64,000 nucleotides of DNA from a virus (IMGVR_UViG_3300027970_000019:1-64000), one strand, 5' to 3'; shown: positions 18,897-26,693, numbered from the stretch's first letter. Notes: generated by a model not told the origin, from the letters alone. Numbers and translations: made by a program.

Positions 18897-18911
18897 TTCA
18901 TTCGTTGGAAC

Positions 18912-18942
18912 TTTGTTTAGTCAATAGTAGTTCTTATATTTG
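18912..18942 (+). promoter_or_regulatory. Host-like (Bacteroidota) promoter
   Basis: TTTG at 18912-18915 and TATATTTG at 18935-18942, 19 nt apart, match the Bacteroidota -33 / -7 (TAnnTTTG) pattern. It precedes the metalloprotease gene by about 20 nt. Confidence 0.7.
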
Positions 18943-18964
18943 TAACATCAAAAAATAAACAACT

Positions 18965-19669
18965 ATGAACGACTTAATCAAAATTGCCGTTGTTGCTCTT
19001 ATCGTATATTTTGTTTGGGATTATATGAAAGAAAAGAAACTCACATTGTCTGAAATGTTTGTGATTCATCCCCACAATTCATTTAACCAACCAACAAACC
19101 CAATTGCTATTACAATTAATAATCAAAAGGAAATTGACAATAATAATATCAATAATGAATATGTTGTTGATAATAAAACTCAAGTTGAAACGATAAATCA
19201 TTCTGAGTTTCCAAATAAAACAATTGTTATCAAATCTTTGGGGAATGTTGATTATAGTGATATTACTGATGCCGTTAGGATTATCAAAGGTTTTTATGGA
19301 TTTAATTGTATTATTGGAGATAATGAACCGATAAGTGATGATATGTACATAAAAGGTGCGAATCATATCCTTAATGCCGATATTTGTTTGAATAAACTTT
19401 TTAGTCAACAAAATGTTCTATATATTGTTGATAAAGAATTATGGGCTAGAGGTGATTATTTAAGAGGTTATGCCGCAGTGAATGGTGGGACTGCTATAGT
19501 TAGAGGTGAAAAATCTTTCCTCCAAGAAACTATCATTCACGAATTGGGTCATACATTAGGTTTAGGTCATTGTGGTGATTTATCTTGTGTTATGGCGATA
19601 GATAATGATGTGTATGATAGTGGTAATTTTTGTAAAAATTGTAAAAGAAGACTAAACATCTATGAGTAA
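18965..19669 (+). CDS. Membrane-anchored archaemetzincin-like metalloprotease
   Basis: 234 aa. An N-terminal TM (residues 4-20), a 70-residue Asn-rich linker and a metzincin domain. The active site HELGHTLGLGHC - 4 aa - CVM with a later CKNC matches the archaemetzincin (M54) signature, in which three His bind the catalytic zinc and four Cys bind a second zinc; the gap to CKNC is shorter than usual. The topology suggests a protease tethered at the inner membrane. It is the first gene behind a host-like promoter and overlaps the next gene by 8 nt. Confidence 0.8.
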   Translation: MNDLIKIAVVALIVYFVWDYMKEKKLTLSEMFVIHPHNSFNQPTNPIAITINNQKEIDNNNINNEYVVDNKTQVETINHSEFPNKTIVIKSLGNVDYSDITDAVRIIKGFYGFNCIIGDNEPISDDMYIKGANHILNADICLNKLFSQQNVLYIVDKELWARGDYLRGYAAVNGGTAIVRGEKSFLQETIIHELGHTLGLGHCGDLSCVMAIDNDVYDSGNFCKNCKRRLNIYE

Positions 19670-20045
19670 AAAATCTATAAATGAAAAACTCCGTGATCAT
19701 TATGAAAAACACGGTATTATCAAATTGAACAAGATGTCTTCAATCTCAGTTAAAGACCTGTGTGAGATGTTGGACTTAAACTTTAAGGTATTTGAGGATA
19801 TTGAATTCAGACCCCATCCATATATTGGAGGTGTTGTAAGTAGAATTATGTTTGACAATGGGTATGGAGCTTCAGTAGTGTGTAATGAAAGTTCATATGG
19901 TGGACAAAAAGGGTTATATGAATTAGACGTACTTGACAAAGATGGAAAACTTACTTATGGTACACCAATTACTAGTGATGTTGTAGGTAATCTAACACCA
20001 GAAGAAGTAACAAATATATTAATTCAAATACAAGATTTAAAATAA
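19662..20045 (+). CDS. Hypothetical protein
   Basis: 127 aa, no family recognised. Overlaps the metzincin stop by 8 nt, so it is translationally coupled. Mixed alpha/beta composition, no TM. Confidence 0.6.
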   Translation: MSKKSINEKLRDHYEKHGIIKLNKMSSISVKDLCEMLDLNFKVFEDIEFRPHPYIGGVVSRIMFDNGYGASVVCNESSYGGQKGLYELDVLDKDGKLTYGTPITSDVVGNLTPEEVTNILIQIQDLK

Positions 20046-20048
20046 CCC

Positions 20049-20080
20049 TTGACAACCTCAATCTAATATTCTATACTTTC
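20049..20080 (+). promoter_or_regulatory. Probable promoter of the Ro60-like gene
   Basis: TTGAC at 20049 with TATACTTTC at 20072 is a weaker fit to the host-like pattern, about 24 nt before the ATG at 20104. Confidence 0.4.
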
Positions 20081-20103
20081 AAAACAAATTAAATAAAAAG
20101 ATT

Positions 20104-21507
20104 ATGAACTTCTTAGACGCATTACAAACAGAAGACACATTTACTGAAAATGGTATGGTTACAAATTCATCAACTCTTAATGAGTGTGTGAATTTATTCT
20201 TCACCATTGGAGCAATGAGAGGACAAGACAAACAAAGATTGTTGAGTAATTTCTCAAAGGCATTTAATGAAAATCCATTGACTGCGATGCGTATTCTATT
20301 TTGGTCAAGAGATGTTCGTGGAGGTGCTGGTGAAAGACAAATATTCCGTGATATAATCCAATTCTTAGCAGAAACGGATTCAGAAGTATTGGCAAAGAAC
20401 ATTAAGTTCATCCCAGAATTCGGTCGTTGGGACGATTTAACTGTCCTATTCAACACCAAAGTGAATAACGATGCGATGGCGACAATAATCCAGGGATTAG
20501 AATCCCGTAATGGATTGTGTGCAAAGTGGATGCCAAGAAAAGGGGTTATATTTAACTCCATCAGAAAGGCTATGGGTCTGACACCAAAATCTTTACGTAA
20601 AATGTTGGTTGAACTTTCCAACACCGTAGAACAAAAGATGTGTGCAAATGAGTGGTCAAATATTGAATACTCTAAACTACCATCTTTATCTATGGGAAGA
20701 TATTCAAAAGCGTTTCCAAAACACGATAGTCTTGGGTTTGGTCAATATATTCTCGCCCTTAAAAATGGTGAGACTAAGGTAAATGCAAGTGCAGTTTATC
20801 CTTATGATGTTGTCAAAACCTTGAACTTAGGTAATAGAGAATTAGCTATTGAACAATGGAAAGCTCTTCCAAATTTTATGGAAGGATGTACCGAAAGAAT
20901 ACTACCTGTTGTGGATGTTTCAGGATCTATGATTAGCAGTGTTGGTGGAAACGCCAATGTTACTTGTATGGATGTTGCAATATCATTGGGATTGTATATT
21001 TCTGAGAGAAATGAGGGTGTATTCAAAGATAGTTTTATTACTTTCTCTGAAAAACCTGAACTACAAAAACTAAGTGGTGATTTGTATCAAAGATATACAC
21101 AACTTAGTCGTTCTGATTGGGGTATGAGTACAAACCTTGAGAAAGTGTTTAGAGTAATCCTTGGTCAGGCAGTGAAACATAATGTCTCTGAGAATGAAAT
21201 GCCAACGAAAATCCTTATCTTGTCTGATATGGAATTTAATCAAGCAACAAACCTACCTTTAACTGCAATGCAGATGATTCGTAGGGAGTACGAACAACAC
21301 GGATACACTTTACCTAGTATCGTTTATTGGAATATTCAATCAAGAAATAAGAACTTCCCAGTTCGTTTCGATGAAAAGGGAACATCATTGATTTCTGGTT
21401 TGAGTCCTGCAATAATGAAATCAGTTTTGGTAGGAAATATTGATTCACCAGAATCAATTATGAATATCACGATTGACTCAGATAGATACAAGATGTTAGT
21501 AATCTAA
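20104..21507 (+). CDS. Ro60/TROVE-like RNA-binding protein (DUF2828 type) with vWA domain
   Basis: 467 aa. Residues 1-265 form a helical-repeat region with FWSRDVRGGAGERQIFRDII, IPEFGRWDDL, CAKWMPRKG and KMCANEWSNIEYSKLPS, the pattern I know from DUF2828 proteins. Residues about 270-460 form a von Willebrand A domain with the MIDAS motif DVSGSM and a later LSDMEF. Helical ring plus vWA is the architecture of Ro60/Rsr, which binds Y RNAs and misfolded RNA. Three similar structured RNAs lie directly downstream (21514-21839). RNA binding is inferred from architecture and context, not shown. Confidence 0.7.
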   Translation: MNFLDALQTEDTFTENGMVTNSSTLNECVNLFFTIGAMRGQDKQRLLSNFSKAFNENPLTAMRILFWSRDVRGGAGERQIFRDIIQFLAETDSEVLAKNIKFIPEFGRWDDLTVLFNTKVNNDAMATIIQGLESRNGLCAKWMPRKGVIFNSIRKAMGLTPKSLRKMLVELSNTVEQKMCANEWSNIEYSKLPSLSMGRYSKAFPKHDSLGFGQYILALKNGETKVNASAVYPYDVVKTLNLGNRELAIEQWKALPNFMEGCTERILPVVDVSGSMISSVGGNANVTCMDVAISLGLYISERNEGVFKDSFITFSEKPELQKLSGDLYQRYTQLSRSDWGMSTNLEKVFRVILGQAVKHNVSENEMPTKILILSDMEFNQATNLPLTAMQMIRREYEQHGYTLPSIVYWNIQSRNKNFPVRFDEKGTSLISGLSPAIMKSVLVGNIDSPESIMNITIDSDRYKMLVI

Positions 21508-21513
21508 CAATAT

Positions 21514-21648
21514 GGAAAAATTGGTTTATAAGGAATGATTCCTGCAAATCTAACTACAATCAATAACTAGAATCGAGATGGTTAAACTCACTTCTCCCAC
21601 CAAGGAGATAAATTTTTAACCAAAACCCATTCTGAAACCAATTTTTCC
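21514..21648 (+). ncRNA. Candidate Y-like RNA 1
   Basis: 135 nt. A perfect 14-bp end stem (GGAAAAATTGGTTT with AAACCAATTTTTCC), an asymmetric internal loop ATAAG versus TG, an inner stem GAATG/CATTC, then the conserved loop sequence TTCCTGCAAAT, and an internal hairpin TCTCC/GGAGA. A T-run follows. The same layout repeats twice more downstream with base-pair-preserving changes. Confidence 0.6.
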
Positions 21649-21699
21649 TATTTTTTTCTTGACTTAATGAAACTTTTTATCTAATTTTACGTTATATAT

Positions 21700-21766
21700 T
21701 GTACAAGGGATAGTTCCAGCAAATTAAAAATCAAATTATAGGAATTTTGAAAAACCTATCCTGACA
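21700..21766 (+). ncRNA. Candidate Y-like RNA 2
   Basis: Same layout as RNA 1: short outer pairing TGT/ACA, internal loop ACAAG versus TG, inner stem GGATAG/CTATCC, and loop start TTCCAGCAAAT. The inner stem differs from copies 1 and 3 on both strands, which is covariation. Confidence 0.5.
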
Positions 21767-21772
21767 TTTTAC

Positions 21773-21839
21773 TGGTTATAAAGAATGAGTTCAGCAAACT
21801 AAAACAAATCCAAATTGTAAAAAAAATCATTCTGAACCA
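21773..21839 (+). ncRNA. Candidate Y-like RNA 3
   Basis: Outer pairing TGGTT/AACCA, internal loop ATAAA versus TG, inner stem GAATGA/TCATTC, loop start GTTCAGCAAAC and an A-rich 3' side of the loop as in the other copies. Confidence 0.55.
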
Positions 21840-21882
21840 AACTTTTTAATAAATTACAAATACTTATAAACAAATACAAATA

Positions 21883-21978
21883 ATGAAACGCTCAAATAAA
21901 CATAATGTAATATCAATTCAACCGCAATTTAGCAATTGCTGGATTGGTAATATCTATGGTTTGGGTATAGTAAGTTAA
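21883..21978 (+). CDS. Possible 31-aa protein
   Basis: ATG at 21883 to TAA at 21976-21978 gives a 31-residue peptide (begins MKRSNKHNV) between the RNA repeats and the terminator. No family; may be chance. Confidence 0.3.
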   Translation: MKRSNKHNVISIQPQFSNCWIGNIYGLGIVS

Positions 21979-22006
21979 TTTTACATTTTATTATTTTTCA
22001 TAATAA

Positions 22007-22038
22007 AAACCCTGAACCGAAAAAGTTCAGGGTTTTTT
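22007..22038 (+). terminator. Terminator after the Ro60-like gene and its RNAs
   Basis: AACCCTGAAC - C GAAAAA - GTTCAGGGTT followed by T residues. It closes the transcription unit starting near 20080. Confidence 0.85.
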
Positions 22039-22070
22039 TTGTTCATTGACATCGTTGGTAAAAATATAAT

Positions 22071-22143
22071 CCCCCTTGGTATAAAGGTTGATTACATCAG
22101 ATTTTGATTCTGAAAATGGTGGTTCAATTCCATCAGGGGGAAC
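22071..22143 (+). tRNA. tRNA-Gln(TTG)
   Basis: Acceptor TCCCCCT/AGGGGGA, anticodon arm TCAGA-TTTTGAT-TCTGA, T arm GGTGG-TTCAATT-CCATC, discriminator A. The D stem is weak. Confidence 0.85.
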
Positions 22144-22162
22144 AAAAAAAAATATCAAATCT

Positions 22163-22196
22163 TGGAACTAATAGGATGTGATATTGGTTTTAATAA
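22163..22196 (+). promoter_or_regulatory. Probable internal promoter of the tRNA array
   Basis: TTGGAACTAATAGG with TTTTAATAAAAG about 20 nt later. The TTGGAACT ... GGTTTA(T/A)ATA arrangement recurs near 30105, 31572 and 29874, each in front of RNA genes. Confidence 0.4.
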
Positions 22197-22198
22197 AA

Positions 22199-22264
22199 GA
22201 GTAAGGAAAGGTCGTAGGTAGCACTGTCCACAGCCAGCCTTAAACGTGGTGGATACTTACTCTA
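22199..22264 (+). ncRNA. tRNA-sized structured element, possible tRNA relic
   Basis: AGAGTAAG (22199-22206) pairs perfectly with CTTACTCT (22257-22264). The inside has a TCCAC/GTGGA stem and a GTAGGTAG D-loop-like stretch but no normal anticodon or T arm. It follows a probable promoter. Confidence 0.3.
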
Positions 22265-22289
22265 AATTTTTATGGTGATGTTGCCAAGT

Positions 22290-22360
22290 TGGTCAAGGCG
22301 AACGACTGAAGTGGTGGTGACCCACACGATTCATATGGTGAAGAAATTTTTGATGGTATT
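22290..22360 (+). pseudogene. tRNA relic (possibly His-like)
   Basis: A D-arm-like TTGCCAAGTTGGTCAAGGCG and an anticodon-like arm GTGG-TGGTGAC-CCAC (GTG, but G instead of T at position 33) are present. A matching acceptor stem and T arm are missing. Confidence 0.3.
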
Positions 22361-22392
22361 AAAATAATTCTTAATAAATAAAATCTAATGTT

Positions 22393-22542
22393 ATGTTGAT
22401 GTTTTATTCAATTTTTTTCCTTATCATTGCCTTGGTATTATTGATAATCTGGGTAACCAAAAGAAGTTCTGATTTATTATTGATTTCAATCGTTTTCTTT
22501 TTGGTTGTTATGTTGGGTTTTATTTATACGTTTTTTGTTTAA
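22393..22542 (+). CDS. 49-aa two-TM membrane peptide
   Basis: Begins MLMFYSIFFLIIALVLLII, then a short basic turn TKRSSD and a second hydrophobic segment. Small membrane proteins of this kind are common early phage products. No family recognised. Confidence 0.45.
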   Translation: MLMFYSIFFLIIALVLLIIWVTKRSSDLLLISIVFFLVVMLGFIYTFFV

Positions 22543-22580
22543 ATATATGTAGGTTCGAGTAGGTTTTTCCGTACTATCAA

Positions 22581-22597
22581 TATATTTATATATAAAA
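22581..22597 (+). promoter_or_regulatory. Late-type promoter motif before a homing endonuclease
   Basis: TATATTTATATATAAAA ends 8 nt before the start codon of the nuclease gene at 22605. Confidence 0.55.
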
Positions 22598-22604
22598 TAG
22601 ATAT

Positions 22605-23393
22605 ATGAAAGAACTATACAAAGGACACTACCAAAATGTTTTAAGAGGTCAAAAATTAGCAACTGAAGCTGCTAAGTTGAAATCTGATAAGGTAAAAGAA
22701 GAGTATAATAAAACCCCTAATAAATGTACGAATTGTGGGAATGATTTGACTTATCCTCAAAGACATAACAAGTTTTGTTGTAGTTCTTGTGCCGCAAGTT
22801 TTAACAATAAAAATAGAGGTGGACATAAGGAAGAAACTAAGATTAAAATTTCAAAGAAACTTGAGGGGAGAACTTTAAGTCCTGAACATAAAGAGAAGTC
22901 CATTAAATCCCTTCAACGAGTGGTCAAACAAAGACACGATGAGGGTTATGAAAGATTCTTAAACAAAAAGACAGGAAAAAATTGTGTTATATGTAACACA
23001 GAAATTACTTACGAAAATAGATTTAGAAAAACTTGTTCAGATGAGTGTCAAATAAAAAGTAAAACAAACAGAAAATACTTGAATGGTAGTAGAAAAACAA
23101 TAAACTACAATGGTATTATTTTGGAATCAAGTTGGGAATTAAAATTAGCAGAATGGTTGGATGAGTATAAGATTAAATGGATAAGACCAGAACCAATTAA
23201 ATGGGTTTTAGATGGTAAAAACAAACTTTATTATCCTGACTTTTATCTACCAGATTTCAACTTGTATCTAGATCCAAAAAATCCATATTGTATGGATAAG
23301 GATAGGGTGAAAATGGAAATTGTATCAAAAGAAATTAATATTATTTTTGGCGATATTGATTATGTAATTACTAAATTAGGGGATGTGGTGTAA
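22605..23393 (+). CDS. Homing endonuclease, PD-(D/E)XK-like with NUMOD3 and zinc-finger motifs
   Basis: 262 aa. Two Cys4 clusters (CTNCGNDL...FCCSSC and CVICNTEI...CSDEC) flank a NUMOD3-type DNA-binding motif GRTLSPEHKEK. The C-terminal part SSWELKLAEWLDEYKIKW, YYPDFYLPDFNLYLDPKN looks like a PD-(D/E)XK nuclease core (E, then PDF, then D-x-K). The gene has its own late-type motif and its last five codons (GGG GAT GTG GTG TAA) are the 5' end of tRNA-Pro, so it is inserted flush against, and overlaps, a tRNA gene. Confidence 0.75.
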   Translation: MKELYKGHYQNVLRGQKLATEAAKLKSDKVKEEYNKTPNKCTNCGNDLTYPQRHNKFCCSSCAASFNNKNRGGHKEETKIKISKKLEGRTLSPEHKEKSIKSLQRVVKQRHDEGYERFLNKKTGKNCVICNTEITYENRFRKTCSDECQIKSKTNRKYLNGSRKTINYNGIILESSWELKLAEWLDEYKIKWIRPEPIKWVLDGKNKLYYPDFYLPDFNLYLDPKNPYCMDKDRVKMEIVSKEINIIFGDIDYVITKLGDVV

Positions 23394-23450
23394 CTCGGTT
23401 AGCATACTTCGTTTGGGACGAAGAGGAGGCGTTCAAATCGCACATCCCCA
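23379..23450 (+). tRNA. tRNA-Pro(TGG)
   Basis: Acceptor GGGGATG/CATCCCC, anticodon arm CTTCG-TTTGGGA-CGAAG, T loop TTCAAAT on a weak T stem, discriminator A. The first 15 nt overlap the 3' end of the nuclease gene. Confidence 0.8.
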
Positions 23451-23458
23451 ACACAATA

Positions 23459-23532
23459 GGTTTTATAGCTCAATTGGTTAGAGCTTTCCGCTCATAACGG
23501 AGGGGTTCCAGGTTCGAGTCCTGGTAGAACCA
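23459..23532 (+). tRNA. tRNA-Met(CAT)
   Basis: Acceptor GGTTTTA/TAGAACC, D arm AGCTCAATTGGTTAGAGC, anticodon arm TTCCG-CTCATAA-CGGAG, T arm CCAGG-TTCGAGT-CCTGG. Could be elongator Met or lysidine-modified Ile. Confidence 0.9.
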
Positions 23533-23615
23533 CAAAAAAATATTCAACACTTGAAACTTTTTATTCTTTGGTGTGGTTTATATAATTGAAGTTTGAATCA
23601 TAAAAAAATAACACT

Positions 23616-23870
23616 ATGTACAGCACACAATTAATTTACACTAAAGAAGTTATTAAATATTTCAAAGATGGTGTTGAAGTTACACCAGAAACATATAATG
23701 AAAAATTGTTTTTTACTTTATATGGTGAAACTAAAGTTATAAAAACTGAAAAGATAGTGGAAGAATGGAAAGTGAAAACAAAAAAAGAGGTTAATTTAAA
23801 ATTCAATAATTGGATTAACGAAAACAATGTGAGTATAAGTGATTACCACCTTGTTTATGTAAATAAATAA
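23616..23870 (+). CDS. Hypothetical early protein
   Basis: 84 aa, soluble, Lys/Glu-rich, no family recognised. A promoter-like TTGAAACT ... GGTTTATATAAT stretch lies at 23551-23585. Confidence 0.5.
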   Translation: MYSTQLIYTKEVIKYFKDGVEVTPETYNEKLFFTLYGETKVIKTEKIVEEWKVKTKKEVNLKFNNWINENNVSISDYHLVYVNK

Positions 23871-23894
23871 AGTTCTGTCACCCATACAATAATA

Positions 23895-23971
23895 CGGCAA
23901 GTATACCCTCGTGCTGATACCACGTAGAAAGGTTAATTGGTTACATATAGGTTCGATTCCTATCTTGCCGA
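23895..23971 (+). tRNA. Aberrant tRNA, Ile(GAT)-like, lacking a normal D arm
   Basis: Acceptor CGGCAAG/CTTGCCG and T arm ATAGG-TTCGATT-CCTAT are perfect. An anticodon-like hairpin CGTG-CTGATAC-CACG (GAT, T33, A37) follows the acceptor almost directly, and a D-loop-like GTTAATTGGTTAC lies after it, where the variable loop should be. It may be a rearranged or dead tRNA. Confidence 0.45.
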
Positions 23972-24000
23972 CATAGATTAAAAGTCAATTGTTCGAATGT

Positions 24001-24017
24001 GATATATTTATATATAA
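24001..24017 (+). promoter_or_regulatory. Late-type promoter motif before a homing endonuclease
   Basis: GATATATTTATATATAA ends 16 nt before the nuclease start codon at 24034. Confidence 0.55.
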
Positions 24018-24033
24018 TAAAATATTACATAAA

Positions 24034-24651
24034 ATGAAAAGTTGTGAAAATTGTAGTTTAGAACACGATGGTACATATGGTTCTGGTAGATTTTGTTGTT
24101 CAAAGTGTGCTAGAAGTTTCAGTACTAAAAATAAAAGAAATGAGATTAATCGAAAGGTTTCGAAATCACTTGCTGGCAGGGGACATGGAAAAATAAAATT
24201 AATTTGTGAAAATTGTAAAAATCAATTTGAAGTTAATTGGACTAAACGAAATCAAAAGACGTGTTCATTTAGTTGTAGTTCTTCACTTAAATGGGAAAAC
24301 GAAGATTATAAAAGAAAGATGTCTATCATTAATTCAAATAATGCTTATGAAAGACATAAAAATGATGATAAAACTTTTGGTTGGAAAACTAGGAAAAAGT
24401 TAGAACCATCTTACCCCGAAAAGGTGGCTATGAGAGTTTTAGATTCTTTAAATATTCAATACGAATATGAAATGCCATTAGAAAGATATTATGTTGACTT
24501 TGCAATACACGATAGAAAAATTGCTATCGAAATAGATGGTAAACAACATGATAAGCCTGAACGAATCATAACTGATAAACTTAAAGATAAACTTTTGATT
24601 AAAAATGGGTGGGATTTTTCTTTTAAAATTTTCAACCGAAATGTTAATTAG
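24034..24651 (+). CDS. Vsr-like (EDxHD) homing endonuclease with zinc fingers
   Basis: 205 aa. The N-terminus has two Cys4-type clusters (CENCSLEH...FCCSKC; CENCKNQF...CSFSC). The C-terminus YPEKVAMRVLDSL, YYVDFAIHDRKIAIEIDGKQ then HD fits the Vsr-like homing endonuclease family described with fractured phage genes (E, D, ExDGxxH). Start at 24034 rather than the upstream 23989 because the late motif lies between. It sits just behind the aberrant Ile-like tRNA. Confidence 0.75.
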   Translation: MKSCENCSLEHDGTYGSGRFCCSKCARSFSTKNKRNEINRKVSKSLAGRGHGKIKLICENCKNQFEVNWTKRNQKTCSFSCSSSLKWENEDYKRKMSIINSNNAYERHKNDDKTFGWKTRKKLEPSYPEKVAMRVLDSLNIQYEYEMPLERYYVDFAIHDRKIAIEIDGKQHDKPERIITDKLKDKLLIKNGWDFSFKIFNRNVN

Positions 24652-24754
24652 AACGATGAACGGAACACTTACACATAACGGATGCAAATATAAAACGTTT
24701 ATTAACGAAAACTTAAATTGAAAAACAGAATTTAAAATATAAACCAATAACAAA

Positions 24755-24786
24755 TTTGGAACACTGAAATAAATGTTTTATATTTG
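24755..24786 (+). promoter_or_regulatory. Host-like promoter of the restriction-modification pair
   Basis: TTTG at 24755-24758 and TATATTTG at 24779-24786, 20 nt apart, 45 nt before the restriction gene. Confidence 0.7.
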
Positions 24787-24830
24787 TTGTTATAAGTATG
24801 TATTATTTTTTAACATAAAACTTAAATAGA

Positions 24831-25589
24831 ATGGAAGAACTTAAAATTTGGCTTGAAGGTTTTATTAGCCATACTGAAAAGAAAATTGAAAATATGAAAC
24901 GAGTTGTTCCAGATCATAGGAACATTAAAAGATTTGAAGGTGAAGTTAGTATGGCTAAGAAAAATCAAGACGTAAAATTTGCTGTTGACTTAAAAACAAC
25001 TTACAGGAAGAAAAGCGGAGTTTCTAGTTTTACTTTGGGAAGTCACGGAAGTTATTTCAAAGAAAGGGACAAAAAGAAAAATATTCAGTTTCCCTACAAT
25101 CAATATTTAGCACATTTTTGTTTGGGTGTAATTTACACAAGAACAGACTTGGCTGATGATGCTTCTGAAACAGAAATTTATCAAGTTCAAGAACTTCAAG
25201 AAGAATACGAAACGCCTAACCAAAAAGTAGGAGAAAGAGAAGTAGCAACCGTTAAAAATTTAAAATCAATTACATCAGTGATTAAAGATTTTGACTTTTT
25301 TGTCGCAGAGAAATGGAAAATTGCGAGTGACAAACAAGGTTTGGGAAATACTGCAAATATCGGTGCTACACTTAGCATTGACGATTTAAGAAGTGAAAAT
25401 GGAATTTTTAGCCAACTAGGTGAAGAATGGTTTGATGAATATTGGATAAATCACGGTTCTGCAACAATGGTAAAAGATGGTAAGCCAACAAAAATTACCA
25501 CTCTTAAAGACTTTTTAGAATTTAAAGGTAGGACAGACTTATGGGATAAGATAGTAAAGTGTTCAACTTTAAAAAAGGATGCCGAATGA
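24831..25589 (+). CDS. EcoRV-like type II restriction endonuclease
   Basis: 252 aa. The stretches FAVDLKTTYRKK (EcoRV has DIKTTY with catalytic Asp90 and Lys92), FTLGSHGSYF, IQFPYNQYLAHF, GVIYTRTD, KWKIASD and GNTANIG line up in order with EcoRV, which cuts GATATC. The N-terminus is about 36 residues shorter than in EcoRV and the Asp74 position is not obvious; Glu36 or Glu38 may replace it. The stop overlaps the methyltransferase start (ATGA). Activity is uncertain because of the short N-terminus. Confidence 0.8.
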   Translation: MEELKIWLEGFISHTEKKIENMKRVVPDHRNIKRFEGEVSMAKKNQDVKFAVDLKTTYRKKSGVSSFTLGSHGSYFKERDKKKNIQFPYNQYLAHFCLGVIYTRTDLADDASETEIYQVQELQEEYETPNQKVGEREVATVKNLKSITSVIKDFDFFVAEKWKIASDKQGLGNTANIGATLSIDDLRSENGIFSQLGEEWFDEYWINHGSATMVKDGKPTKITTLKDFLEFKGRTDLWDKIVKCSTLKKDAE

Positions 25590-26503
25590 AAGTAATTGTT
25601 CCACCAATAAAAAGTCAGGGCATAAAAACCAAGCTAGTTCCTTGGATTATGGAACTTGCACCAAAGGTTCAAGGTAAATGGATAGAACCATTTCTTGGAA
25701 CTGGTGTAGTTGCGTTTAATTCGGGTTACAAAAAAGCGATTTTAAACGATACAAATCCTCATATTATCAATTTTTATAAAGGTATTCAGGCAAAAGAAAT
25801 TACTGCACCTTTGATGAAACACTATCTTGAACAAGAAGGAGCGATTTTAAGTGAAGCCGACAATAATGGTTATGAGCATTATTTAAAAGTTCGTTCTCGT
25901 TTCAATGCTGGAGAATTTTCACCTTACGATTTTATTTTCCTTTCAAGAGCAGGATTTAATGGAATGATGAGATTTAACAACAAAGGTCATTGGAATATTC
26001 CATTCTGTAAAAAACCAGAACGTTTTGCTCAAGCATACGTGACAAAAATCACAAATCAAGTTGCAACGGTTTCTCAAATCATTCAAACTGAGCCTGACTG
26101 GACTTTTCACAACAAATCATTTGCTGACATAATACCTTTAGCTACTGAAAACGACATTATTTATTGCGACCCACCATATTACGGCAGACACGTTGACTAT
26201 TTTAACGGTTGGACAGAACAAGACGAAGAACTTCTATTCAATTTATTAAGTGAAACAAAAGCAAAATTTATTCTTTCAACTTGGCATCATAACGACTGGC
26301 GACAAAATGAAATGATTGAAAAATTTTGGAGTAAATTTAATGTAGTCACAAAAGACCATTTTTATCATAATGGCGGTAGTATTGAAAATAGACGGACAGT
26401 TGTTGAAGCATTAGTCTGCAACTTTAATACAGACCATTTTGACCAACACAATCACGGTCAGAAAGAAAAAATAAAATTATATGACGAATGTAAAAATTGG
26501 TGA
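25586..26503 (+). CDS. D12-class adenine-N6 DNA methyltransferase (EcoRV-type partner)
   Basis: 305 aa from ATG 25586. SAM-binding motif EPFLGTGVVAFN near residue 33 and catalytic DPPY (IIYCDPPYYG) near residue 190, followed by LSTWHHNDWR, typical of D12 (Dam-like) methyltransferases that include M.EcoRV. Overlap with the endonuclease gene gives a compact R-M operon. It should protect the phage and host DNA from the companion enzyme. GATATC sites are common in this window. Confidence 0.9.
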   Translation: MKVIVPPIKSQGIKTKLVPWIMELAPKVQGKWIEPFLGTGVVAFNSGYKKAILNDTNPHIINFYKGIQAKEITAPLMKHYLEQEGAILSEADNNGYEHYLKVRSRFNAGEFSPYDFIFLSRAGFNGMMRFNNKGHWNIPFCKKPERFAQAYVTKITNQVATVSQIIQTEPDWTFHNKSFADIIPLATENDIIYCDPPYYGRHVDYFNGWTEQDEELLFNLLSETKAKFILSTWHHNDWRQNEMIEKFWSKFNVVTKDHFYHNGGSIENRRTVVEALVCNFNTDHFDQHNHGQKEKIKLYDECKNW

Positions 26504-26693
26504 GTACCAGGTTGGTGATAAATTATATATTGATTATAGTGAAGATAATCCCAACAATCAGTACATTGAGATTAGATCCATAGTTGACATGGAGGTAGTT
26601 GTTTTTTTAGATGAAAAAAATAATTACAAAATGGAAACTATTCATTACTTTAATGTGTTATGTAGATGTAACTCTTTAAAACGAATACAATAA
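26481..26693 (+). CDS. Small beta-rich hypothetical protein
   Basis: 70 aa, overlaps the methyltransferase end by 23 nt. GEYQVGDKLYIDYSEDN and MEVVVFLDEKNNYKMET suggest a small SH3-like barrel; similar in style to the product of 33289. Not obviously part of the R-M system. Confidence 0.5.
   Translation: MTNVKIGEYQVGDKLYIDYSEDNPNNQYIEIRSIVDMEVVVFLDEKNNYKMETIHYFNVLCRCNSLKRIQ

Noticed and set aside
24831-26503. Depletion of GATATC as a sign of selection by the EcoRV-like enzyme
   Set aside because: GATATC is present in many genes, so there is no obvious avoidance.
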